From contig CAYMVS010000014.1 in NCBI GenBank assembly GCA_964394205.1, positions 1-44,512 of the forward strand: DNA of 44,512 nt, in the 5' to 3' direction. Shown in pieces: positions 25,439-32,938 of the stretch (positions are counted from its first letter, which is position 1; every line of letters starts with the position of its first letter). A program made the translations under genes and the position numbers. The notes under the pieces were generated by a model. It saw nothing but the letters and a program-made list of their open reading frames with translations, had not been told where the DNA came from and made no database searches. The stretch is from HGM05190 sp964394205. Its GTDB lineage: Bacteria > Bacteroidota > Bacteroidia > Bacteroidales > Muribaculaceae.

Positions 25439-25471
25439 GTACCATTAATAATACCTGATATTGCTTAAATC

Positions 25472-25912
25472 ATGGCTGAAATCACTTCTCATAGAGGTGT
25501 TGTAGTTGAGGTTCATAAAGACCGGCTCGGTGTGCGCGTCAACGACGACTGCCGCTGTGAGGGCTGTGCCATAGTAAACTTTTGCGGGACCAAAAACAAC
25601 GACTCAGTCATCACTCTCGAGACGCCCCACGCCCCGCTGCTCGACCCCGGCGACGTGATCGAGTTTGAGCCTGCCGTGTCCTCCCAATGGCTCGGCATCT
25701 TCTATGCGTTTGTGGCCCCGGTGGTGGTGATTCTGGTTGTCAGTCTGCTGGTTTTGCGCGTCGGTTGGAGCGAGCTTCTTGCCGTGCTGCTGTCGTTGGG
25801 CTGTCTTGCGGTCTATTTTGCCATCTACGGTTTGCTCTACCACAAAGGCATGCTCAGGCCAATCAAATGGAACATAAAGGTCATAAGCCACGCCGACAGC
25901 CTGCAATCCTAA
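25472..25912 (+). CDS. rseC: RseC/SoxR-reducing-system family protein
   Basis: The 146-residue protein has the family Cys pattern CRCEGCAIVNFCG (about residues 27-39) in a small N-terminal domain. Two membrane helices follow (about 73-95 and 100-120). RseC-family proteins accompany Rnf/Rsx complexes and are thought to help electron transfer to SoxR-like targets or assembly of the complex. It is the first gene of rseC-rnfB-rnfC-rnfD-rnfG-rnfE-rnfA, the usual Bacteroidales order. Confidence 0.88.
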   Translation: MAEITSHRGVVVEVHKDRLGVRVNDDCRCEGCAIVNFCGTKNNDSVITLETPHAPLLDPGDVIEFEPAVSSQWLGIFYAFVAPVVVILVVSLLVLRVGWSELLAVLLSLGCLAVYFAIYGLLYHKGMLRPIKWNIKVISHADSLQS

Positions 25913-25952
25913 CCGTGAAATAACCTAAAACCAATCATTTCAATATTTTATC

Positions 25953-26834
25953 ATGAGTACCATTCTCTTGTCAATTCTCGTGCTTGGAGGAATCGGTATC
26001 GTCGGTGCCGCGGTGCTATACATAGTGTCGCGCAAATTTTACGTAGCCGAAGATCCCCGTGTAGCCGAGATTGAGTCAATTCTGCCCGGCGCCAACTGTG
26101 GTGGATGCGGCCGCAGCGGATGTCACGACTTTGCCTCGGCATGTGCCTGTGCCAAGTCGCTCGACGGCCTGTCTTGCCCCGTGGGTGGCGCTGCTGTCAT
26201 GGCACAAGTAGCTAAGATTGTGGGTCTTGACGCATCATCGGCCGAGCCGATGGTGGCCGTGTTGCGTTGCAACGGTAAGTGTGAGTACCGACCCCGCTCG
26301 TCGGCCTACGACGGCCCGGCATCATGTGCCGTTCTCAACACTTTAGGCACCGGCGAGACCGACTGCTCTTACGGCTGTCTGGGCTGTGGCGACTGTGCCG
26401 ATGCCTGCAATTTCGGTGCCCTGACCATGGGTCCCGACGGTCTCCCCGTTGTCGACCAGGACAAGTGCACCGCCTGTGGTGCCTGTGTCAAGGCTTGTCC
26501 CCGTCATCTTTTTGAACTGCGCAAGAAAGGTCCGCGCGGCATGAGGGTCTATGTAGCCTGCTCCAACAAAGACAAAGGCGCCGTGGCCCGCAAGGAGTGT
26601 CAGGTTGCATGCATCGGCTGTTTCAAGTGCCAGAAGACCTGTCCTCACGAGGCTATCACCGTGACCGACAACCTCAGCTACATTGACTACAACAAGTGCA
26701 AGCTGTGCCGCAAGTGTGTCGACGTTTGCCCCACCCACGCCATTGTTGCCGTCAATTTTCCCGTAAAGAAAGTAACAACCGAAAATAAACCCGCGCCGGC
26801 TCCCGAGAGCCAGGCGGCTAATCCTCAGGCATGA
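25953..26834 (+). CDS. rnfB: Rnf complex subunit B (iron-sulfur protein)
   Basis: The 293-residue subunit receives electrons from reduced ferredoxin. It has an N-terminal membrane helix (about 3-25), then the RnfB 4Fe-4S domain GANCGGCGRSGCHDF with a later Cys in LSCPVGG. Four ferredoxin-type clusters follow: CLGCGDCADAC, CTACGACVKAC, CIGCFKCQKTC and CKLCRKCVDVC. The tail is Pro/Ala-rich. The stop overlaps the rnfC start by 4 bases. Confidence 0.95.
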   Translation: MSTILLSILVLGGIGIVGAAVLYIVSRKFYVAEDPRVAEIESILPGANCGGCGRSGCHDFASACACAKSLDGLSCPVGGAAVMAQVAKIVGLDASSAEPMVAVLRCNGKCEYRPRSSAYDGPASCAVLNTLGTGETDCSYGCLGCGDCADACNFGALTMGPDGLPVVDQDKCTACGACVKACPRHLFELRKKGPRGMRVYVACSNKDKGAVARKECQVACIGCFKCQKTCPHEAITVTDNLSYIDYNKCKLCRKCVDVCPTHAIVAVNFPVKKVTTENKPAPAPESQAANPQA

Positions 26835-28177
26835 AAACATTTTCAAAAGGCGGGGTTCATCCCCCCGAGCAAAAGTTGACCGCCGGAAGCCCCATCCAGG
26901 AGCTAACTCTTCCCGGTGAAGTGACCCTGTTGCTGGGTCAGCACATCGGCGCGCCCGCCAAGGCCATTGTCGCCAAAGGCGACAAGGTCAAGCGCGGCGA
27001 CATGATAGCCGAGGCCGGCGGTTTTGTGTCGGCACCGGTCCACACCCCCATTTCGGGCACCGTGACCAAGGTAGACAAAGTGCGCAACAATCAGGGTCTC
27101 TTTGTTCCCGCGGTAGTTATCAAAGCCGACGAGGGCGATGCCGAGGCCGACGCCAAGGCGCGCGCCGAGGCCAAACCGGTGCTCGACGATGCCGCTGTGG
27201 CCGCCCTGACCGGTGCCGAGATTAAAGACGCCATCAAGAATGCCGGCATTGTCGGTCTTGGCGGCGCCACCTTCCCCACCCACGTCAAGCTGTCGCCTCC
27301 CCCCGAGTTCAAGGCCGAGGTCGTGATCATCAACGCTGTCGAGTGTGAGCCTTACATCACGGCCGACCATGCCTTGATGATGGAGCACCCCGACGAGGTG
27401 ATCGAAGGCGTCCGTCTGCTCAGCCGCGCTGCCGGCGTAGACCGCGCCGTGATCGGCATCGAGAACAACAAGCCCGACGCCATCGCCCTGTTGCGTGAGC
27501 GCATCGGTGACGCCACCGATGTTGAGGTGTGCCCCCTTAAGGTCAAATACCCCCAGGGTGGTGAGAAACAGCTCATCGAGGCTGTCATTGGCCGCGAGGT
27601 TCCCTCGGGAGCGCTCCCCATCGCCACCGGCGCCGTGGTGCAGAATGTTGCCACGGCCTACGCCGTTCATCGCGCCGTTCGTTACGGCGAGCCCTTGACC
27701 GAGCGTCTGGCCACCGTCACCGGCCCCGGCCTGACGGCTCCCGGCAACTTCAAGATTGCCATAGGGACACCGCTGACCACCCTCATCGAGGCTGCCGGCG
27801 GCCTGCCCGAAGACACCGCCAAGATAATTGGCGGCGGCCCCATGATGGGTCGCACCATCGACAATATCGACGCCCCCGCCGTCAAGGGCACCTCAGCCCT
27901 GCTGATTTTTGGAGAGAACGACGCCAAGCGCCGCCCCGTGGAGCCCTGTATCCGCTGTGGCCGCTGTGTCGACGTTTGCCCCATGGGCCTCGAGCCACTT
28001 CTCATCAGCACCCTCTCGCGCCTCAAACGCTGGGATGACGCCGAGCAGGAAAAAATCGTCAATTGCATCGAGTGTGGCTCATGCAGCTTCATCTGCCCCG
28101 CCTCACGCCCGCTGCTCGACTATATCCGCCTTGGCAAAACCACAGTCATGGGCATTATCCGTTCACGCAAATCTTGA
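26831..28177 (+). CDS. rnfC: Rnf complex subunit C (NADH/FMN and iron-sulfur subunit)
   Basis: The 448-residue peripheral subunit is the NAD-interacting part of Rnf. It begins with the characteristic FSKGGVHPPEQK and a barrel-sandwich region. A Rossmann-type GGATFPTHVKLSPP glycine motif lies near residue 145. Two 4Fe-4S clusters follow, CIRCGRCVDVCPMG (about 375) and CIECGSCSFICPASRP (about 413). Its length is typical of the short RnfC form. The ATG overlaps the rnfB stop, and rnfD follows after 9 bases. Confidence 0.95.
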   Translation: MKTFSKGGVHPPEQKLTAGSPIQELTLPGEVTLLLGQHIGAPAKAIVAKGDKVKRGDMIAEAGGFVSAPVHTPISGTVTKVDKVRNNQGLFVPAVVIKADEGDAEADAKARAEAKPVLDDAAVAALTGAEIKDAIKNAGIVGLGGATFPTHVKLSPPPEFKAEVVIINAVECEPYITADHALMMEHPDEVIEGVRLLSRAAGVDRAVIGIENNKPDAIALLRERIGDATDVEVCPLKVKYPQGGEKQLIEAVIGREVPSGALPIATGAVVQNVATAYAVHRAVRYGEPLTERLATVTGPGLTAPGNFKIAIGTPLTTLIEAAGGLPEDTAKIIGGGPMMGRTIDNIDAPAVKGTSALLIFGENDAKRRPVEPCIRCGRCVDVCPMGLEPLLISTLSRLKRWDDAEQEKIVNCIECGSCSFICPASRPLLDYIRLGKTTVMGIIRSRKS

Positions 28178-28186
28178 TAATCAGTC

Positions 28187-29161
28187 ATGCAACAACTTTT
28201 AGTTATATCACCTTCACCCCACGTCCACACCACCAACACTGTCGCCAAGTGCATGTGGAACGTGGTCATCGCCCTGGTGCCGGCGCTGCTGTGTGCGCTC
28301 TACTATTTCGGTGTCAGCGCGGCTTTGGTTATCGCCACAGCGATTATAGGCTGTGTGATAACCGAATATGTCATCACACGCTACATGCTCGGTCAGCCTG
28401 CCTCGATCGCCAACGGCGCGGCAGTGCTCACCGGCCTCCTGTTAGGTTTCAACCTCCCCTCCAACCTTCCTTTGTGGATTGTCCTGATCGGCTCGGTTGT
28501 GGCCATAGGCATCGGCAAGATGGCCTTTGGCGGCCTTGGTTGCAACATCTTCAACCCGGCGCTGGTTGGCCGCGTGTTCCTGCTGCTGTCGTTTCCGGTG
28601 CAGATGACCACCTGGCCCGTGCCCGGCACCAATCTCGGCTCGGTCACCAACATTGACGGCATCACCGACGCCACCACCGGCGCCACCGTGCTCAGCCAGA
28701 TCAAGATGAATCTGATCGAGCCCGAAAAGGTTGACCTGCTCAACAGCCTGATGGGCAACGTGGGCGGCTCGCTTGGCGAGGTCGCCGCCATCGCCCTCAT
28801 CATCGGCTTTATCTACTTGCTCTGCACCCGCGTCATCACCTGGCACATCCCCGTGGCCATCATCGTTGCCGCCGCCCTGTTCTCGCTCTGCATTGGCCGC
28901 AACCCGATTGTCGAGATCCTCTCGGGCGGCATGTTGCTCGGTGCCATCTTCATGGCCACCGACTATGTCACCTCGCCTATGTGTCACCGCGGTATGCTCG
29001 TCTATGGCGTGATGATCGGCATCATCACCGTTATCATCCGTGCCTACGGCGCCTATCCCGAGGGTATGTCGTTTGCCATCCTGCTGATGAACGGCTTCAC
29101 CCCGCTTATCAACCGCTATATCAAACCGGCCAAGTTCGGAGAAAGGAGGGCAAAGAAATGA
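28187..29161 (+). CDS. rnfD: Rnf complex subunit D (membrane flavoprotein)
   Basis: The 324-residue integral membrane subunit has about ten helices. The TTGAT segment in DATTGATVLSQ (about residue 165) is the covalent FMN attachment site, with Thr as the linked residue in the family. Other family marks are SPHVHTTNTV near the start, GLGCNIFNPALVGR, and ATDYVTSPM near the C-terminus. It is full length. Its end carries an embedded AGGAGG, which reads as a ribosome site for rnfG. Confidence 0.95.
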   Translation: MQQLLVISPSPHVHTTNTVAKCMWNVVIALVPALLCALYYFGVSAALVIATAIIGCVITEYVITRYMLGQPASIANGAAVLTGLLLGFNLPSNLPLWIVLIGSVVAIGIGKMAFGGLGCNIFNPALVGRVFLLLSFPVQMTTWPVPGTNLGSVTNIDGITDATTGATVLSQIKMNLIEPEKVDLLNSLMGNVGGSLGEVAAIALIIGFIYLLCTRVITWHIPVAIIVAAALFSLCIGRNPIVEILSGGMLLGAIFMATDYVTSPMCHRGMLVYGVMIGIITVIIRAYGAYPEGMSFAILLMNGFTPLINRYIKPAKFGERRAKK

Positions 29162-29760
29162 GTATGAAGTCATCAATCACCAATATGGTGCTCTCTCTCG
29201 GAGCCATCACCATCATTGCCGGCGCCCTGCTGGCATGGGTCTATGACACCACCAAAGAGCCGATAGCCAAAGCCGAGACCGAAAAACAGGTCCAGGCCAT
29301 ACGCGACGTTGCCCCCGCTTTTGACAACAACCCCATGGACTCAAAGACCGAGGTAACCGTCGATGGCGACACCGAGGCCGTCATCGTCTATCCCGCCACC
29401 AACGGCGGGCAGCTGGTCGGCGCGGCCGTCGAGAGCTACACCAACAGCGGTTTCTCGGGCCACTTCACCGTCATGTTTGGCTTTGACGCCGACGGCAAGG
29501 TGAACGGTTTCACCGTGCTCAAGCACGAGGAGACCCCGGGTCTTGGCGCAAAGATGGGCGAATGGTTCAAGGACGAGAACGTGCCCGCGCGCAACGTCAT
29601 AGGCCACGATCCCGCCGCCGACAACATGACCGTCAGCAAAGACGGCGGCTCGGTCGACGCCATCACCGCGGCCACCATCACCTCGCGTGCATTCCTCGAT
29701 GCCCTGCGTCGTGCCCACACTGCTTTTGTTCAATATCGTGACTCAGCCGGGTCAAAATAA
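29158..29760 (+). CDS. rnfG: Rnf complex subunit G (FMN-binding)
   Basis: The 200-residue subunit has one N-terminal membrane helix (about 9-28) and a periplasmic FMN-binding domain. The covalent FMN motif is seen as VDAITAATITS near residue 163, the form usual in Bacteroidales in place of SGAT. HEETPGLGAKMGEWF is also conserved. The start is the ATG at 29158, overlapping the rnfD stop (ATGA). GGAGG stands 8 bases upstream, an unusually good Shine-Dalgarno for this phylum. A second ATG at 29164 is possible. Confidence 0.93.
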   Translation: MSMKSSITNMVLSLGAITIIAGALLAWVYDTTKEPIAKAETEKQVQAIRDVAPAFDNNPMDSKTEVTVDGDTEAVIVYPATNGGQLVGAAVESYTNSGFSGHFTVMFGFDADGKVNGFTVLKHEETPGLGAKMGEWFKDENVPARNVIGHDPAADNMTVSKDGGSVDAITAATITSRAFLDALRRAHTAFVQYRDSAGSK

Positions 29761-29773
29761 ACATAATGCCATC

Positions 29774-30367
29774 ATGAATAAATTACGTATTATACTTAAC
29801 GGCATCATTACCGAGAACCCGACCTTTGTCCTTCTCCTTGGCATGTGCCCCACCCTGGGTACGACCGGCAGCGCAATCACCGGTATGAGCATGGGACTTG
29901 CCACAATGGCGGTGCTCATCTGCTCAAATGTCGTCATATCGGCAATCAAGAGCCTGGTGCCGTCGGCAGTCCGCATCCCTGCCTACATCGTCGTTATCGC
30001 AACCTTTGTAACCGTGCTCCAGATGTTCATGCAGGCCTACCTGCCGGCACTCAACGCCACCCTGGGCATCTTCATCCCGCTCATCGTGGTCAACTGTATC
30101 GTGCTTGGCCGCGCCGAGGCTTTCGCCTCACGTAACTCTGTGTTTGACTCGCTGCTCGACGGCATCGGCATAGGCCTGGGCTTCACCCTTGCGCTGACCG
30201 TGCTCGGCGCCATGCGAGAGCTGCTGGGAACGGGCCGCATCTTCGGCCTCGAGGTATATCCCGAGTCGTTTGGCTCGCTTGTGTTCATCCTCGCCCCCGG
30301 CGCGTTCATCGCCCTGGGTCTGCTGATCGCCCTTTCCAACGCCATCCAGAAAAAGAAAGCCGCTTAA
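29774..30367 (+). CDS. rnfE: Rnf complex subunit E (integral membrane)
   Basis: The 197-residue membrane subunit has six helices. It begins MNKLRIILNGIITENPTF with the family LLGMCPTLGTT motif (Cys in the first helix, which with its RnfA counterpart can hold an iron-sulfur cluster). NCIVLGRAEAFAS and the GLGFTLALTVLGAMRELLG region also match RnfE/NqrD. An upstream extension within rnfG is rejected. It is 13 bases after rnfG. Confidence 0.94.
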   Translation: MNKLRIILNGIITENPTFVLLLGMCPTLGTTGSAITGMSMGLATMAVLICSNVVISAIKSLVPSAVRIPAYIVVIATFVTVLQMFMQAYLPALNATLGIFIPLIVVNCIVLGRAEAFASRNSVFDSLLDGIGIGLGFTLALTVLGAMRELLGTGRIFGLEVYPESFGSLVFILAPGAFIALGLLIALSNAIQKKKAA

Positions 30368-30388
30368 CCCTCTTAACTTTGAAACACT

Positions 30389-30970
30389 ATGCTTGAATAT
30401 ATTTCAATTATAATCACGGCAATATTTGTCAACAATATTGTCTTCGCCCAGTTCCTCGGCATCTGCCCCTTTATGGGCGTGTCAAAGAAACTGTCGTCGG
30501 CAGTAGGCATGGGTGCAGCGGTAACCTTTGTGATGCTCATCGCCACAGCCGTCACCTGGCTGCTTCAGACATTCTGCCTCGACCCCCTGGGTCTGGGTTA
30601 CATGCAGACCATCGTCTTCATTCTCGTCATCGCCGCCCTGGTGCAGATGCTTGAGATGATTCTCAAGAAGATCACCCCCTCGCTCTATCTCGCGCTGGGC
30701 GTGTTCCTCCCCCTGATTACGACCAACTGCGCCGTGCTCGGCGTGGCCATTCAGGTGGTGCGCGACGGCATGAACCTTGGCCAGTCGCTGGTCTATGCAG
30801 TGGCCACAGCCATCGGCTTCACCCTGGCGCTTGTCATGTTTGCCGGCATCCGCGAGCAGCTCACCCTGGTGACAGTGCCCCGCGCGATGAAAGGTGTGCC
30901 CATCGCCCTGATCTGTGCCGGTCTTCTGGCAATGGCCTTCATGGGCTTCTCGGGCATCAAGGTAGGCTGA
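30389..30970 (+). CDS. rnfA: Rnf complex subunit A (integral membrane)
   Basis: The 193-residue six-helix subunit pairs with RnfE, with inverted topology. It has the conserved NNIVFAQFLGICPFMGVS (Cys in helix 1) and TNCAVLGVAIQ (Cys in helix 4). These give the paired Cys for the intramembrane cluster of the Na+ or H+ translocating core. It is the last gene of the operon and is followed by a 17-bp stem terminator. Confidence 0.95.
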   Translation: MLEYISIIITAIFVNNIVFAQFLGICPFMGVSKKLSSAVGMGAAVTFVMLIATAVTWLLQTFCLDPLGLGYMQTIVFILVIAALVQMLEMILKKITPSLYLALGVFLPLITTNCAVLGVAIQVVRDGMNLGQSLVYAVATAIGFTLALVMFAGIREQLTLVTVPRAMKGVPIALICAGLLAMAFMGFSGIKVG

Positions 30971-30988
30971 ACCAACCCTTAGAACCAT

Positions 30989-31044
30989 AATCGAGTAGGA
31001 GGCGAACACCTGTGATTGGCGCTCGCCTCCTACTCGATTGTTTT
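30989..31044 (+). terminator. terminator of the rnf operon
   Basis: A perfect 17-bp stem (30989-31005 with 31023-31039) encloses a 17-base loop and is followed by GTTTTA. It lies 18 bases past the rnfA stop, between convergent operons. Confidence 0.88.
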
Positions 31045-31047
31045 ACA

Positions 31048-31094
31048 GCTGTCCCCAGGCTGCCAAGGCATCACCTGGGGTTCGACATAATCAC
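31048..31094 (+). repeat. diverged third copy of the GC-hairpin repeat
   Basis: This stretch aligns with the core of the 134-bp repeats at 35617 and 37880: GCTGTC, then a C/G-rich arm, TGCC-AGGC, the arm's partner, GGGGTTC and AATCA. The stem is CCCCAGG/CCTGGGG here but CCGGGC/GCCCGG in the other copies, so pairing is kept though the bases differ. Downstream, CCTC-ATC-GAGG stands where the others have GAGCC-TCC-GGCTC. Confidence 0.55.
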
Positions 31095-31195
31095 GCGATA
31101 ATGGACCTCATCGAGGCTCAAATACGTATGTTGAACGGTAGATACAACCTCGCGTTAGAGGTGTTCATCTCCTGTTTGTTTCGGTTAACGATGTG

Positions 31196-31537
31196 TCAGG
31201 GCCGGTCGGGCAGAGAGAAAAAGAGGGTCATCGGGCGCCATTTGCCTGCCGATGTAGCTCCGGCAGGGCATTGCTGGGCGCGACCCACGTGGTCTTCCCA
31301 CTCGCTTTGGCGCGGGAGGGTGGCAAGGCGGGCGAAGGCCGCCTCGCGGTCAACATCGTCGGGCATCTCGACAACCATCACAAGGCGGGTGCCGTCGCGG
31401 TAGATGTCCATTCGCGTTATTCCCACACTCTTGATTCCCTCCACTATTTCGGGCCAGATGTTATCGTGGGCGTCAAGATAAAACTCAATCAGCCCGGGGT
31501 CGTCGACCAGATCGAGCGTCTGTATAAACCTTTGCAT
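31196..31537 (-). CDS. RhaM-type sugar mutarotase (DUF718), probably for L-fucose
   Basis: The 113-residue protein belongs to the L-rhamnose mutarotase family, which interconverts sugar anomers. Family marks are the N-terminal RFIQTLDLVDDPGLIEFYLDAH with its conserved His, and the C-terminal MTLFFSL. Because it follows fucI and fucP with a gap of 39 bases, L-fucose is a likely substrate; related DUF718 proteins act on several deoxysugars. It is the last gene of this three-gene unit. Confidence 0.85.
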   Translation of the reverse strand: MQRFIQTLDLVDDPGLIEFYLDAHDNIWPEIVEGIKSVGITRMDIYRDGTRLVMVVEMPDDVDREAAFARLATLPRQSEWEDHVGRAQQCPAGATSAGKWRPMTLFFSLPDRP

Positions 31538-31576
31538 TGATATAAGTGAGTTTATTGTTTCTGTCTGGACCGGTCT

Positions 31577-32881
31577 TTACCGGGTCTTCATCTTTGAGGT
31601 GGTCCACAGACCGTAGGCCGTGACAATGAGGAAGCACACCAACGGCAAAGTGTAGGAGACATTGACGGCCGGCATGCCCATCAGGGTCTTGCAGTCGATT
31701 ATCATGCCCTGCAGCGGCGGCATCAAGGCGCCACCCACAATGGCCATGACCAGAAATGCCGAGCCTATCGACGTGTCGAGGGGGTCGACGCGCCTAAGGG
31801 CAATGCCATAGATGCTCGGGAACATGATCGACATGAAGGCGCTGATACATATCAGCGAGTAGAGGCCCCCCATGCCGTTGATAATGACAGCACCGGCGGC
31901 GGCGACCGTAGCACCGATACCAAAGATGCCGAGCAACCTCGGGGCCGCGACATACTTCATCAGATAGGTGCCTAAAAACCTGAACCCGAGGAAGAGGCTC
32001 ATGGCAATGATGTTGTAGTTTTGAGCGGTGGCCTTGTTGATGCCCAAATTGTCGGCATACTGGATGATGAAAGTCCACACCATGATCTGGGCGGCGATAT
32101 AGAACATCTGGGCGACGACTCCCGCGCGATACTCACTGTTGCGCCACAGCCGGCCGAGGCTTTGGCCAACACCGACATGGTCGCCGGCTCGGGTCGACCG
32201 GGGCATCCTGACACAGGCGATCACCACCATGACCACCACAACAACAATGCCGACGGCAACATAGGGGTCGCGTATCACAGCCAGGTCGTGAACACGAATC
32301 TCGGCTTTCTCGGCCGCGCTGAGCGTGTCAAAGATGATCTGACCCGAGGCATCGCGACGGTCGCTTATAAGATGGGGAAGCACAAACAGCGAGGCCACTG
32401 CCATCCCCGAGAGCGACCCCATCGGGTTGAACGACTGGGCAAAGTTCAAGCGGCGTGTCGATGTCTCCTTGGAGCCGAGTGACAGGATGAAAGGATTGGC
32501 CGTTGTCTCAAGGAACGCCAGTCCGAAGGTGAGCACATACAGGGAGATGCAGAAAAAAGAGAACTGCTCGTTGTTGGCCGCCGGGATGAAAAGGAAAGCG
32601 CCCACGGCATACAGGGCCAGCCCGAGCAAGATGCCGCTCTTATAGCTGAACCGGCGTATGAAAAGGGCTGCCGGCAACGCCATGGTGGCATAACCTCCAT
32701 AAAAGGCAAACTGCACCATCGAGGCCTTGGTGGCCGAGAGCTCCATCACTGTCTGAAACGCCGCCACCATGGGGTTGGTGATGTCGTTGGCAAAACCCCA
32801 CAGGGCAAACAGCAGAGTGATCAGTGCAAACGTAACAACATATTTCCGCTCGACAAGCGGTGCTTTCTTATTGGTTTTCAT
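31577..32881 (-). CDS. fucP: L-fucose:H+ symporter (MFS permease)
   Basis: The 434-residue inner-membrane protein has twelve hydrophobic segments of the FucP branch of the major facilitator family. TLLFALWGFANDITNPMVAAFQ in helix 1 carries the key Asn-Asp pair. YGGYATMALPAALFIRRFSYK and ETTANPFILSLGS are also typical. The start is the ATG at 32881; a TTG three codons upstream is less likely. It is coupled to fucI upstream, separated by 57 bases that hold a strong hairpin. Confidence 0.94.
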   Translation of the reverse strand: MKTNKKAPLVERKYVVTFALITLLFALWGFANDITNPMVAAFQTVMELSATKASMVQFAFYGGYATMALPAALFIRRFSYKSGILLGLALYAVGAFLFIPAANNEQFSFFCISLYVLTFGLAFLETTANPFILSLGSKETSTRRLNFAQSFNPMGSLSGMAVASLFVLPHLISDRRDASGQIIFDTLSAAEKAEIRVHDLAVIRDPYVAVGIVVVVVMVVIACVRMPRSTRAGDHVGVGQSLGRLWRNSEYRAGVVAQMFYIAAQIMVWTFIIQYADNLGINKATAQNYNIIAMSLFLGFRFLGTYLMKYVAAPRLLGIFGIGATVAAAGAVIINGMGGLYSLICISAFMSIMFPSIYGIALRRVDPLDTSIGSAFLVMAIVGGALMPPLQGMIIDCKTLMGMPAVNVSYTLPLVCFLIVTAYGLWTTSKMKTR

Positions 32882-32896
32882 GGATGTCAAGGGAGA

Positions 32897-32930
32897 GTGG
32901 GCGGGGCAGCTCGCCGGCAGCCCCGCCCAC
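32897..32930 (-). other. intercistronic hairpin between fucI and fucP
   Basis: GTGGGCGGGGC (32897-32907) and GCCCCGCCCAC (32920-32930) form a perfect 11-bp GC stem with a 12-base loop. No U-run follows on the minus strand. It probably protects the fucI mRNA 3' end or reduces read-through into fucP. Confidence 0.65.
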
Positions 32931-32938
32931 CGACTGTG

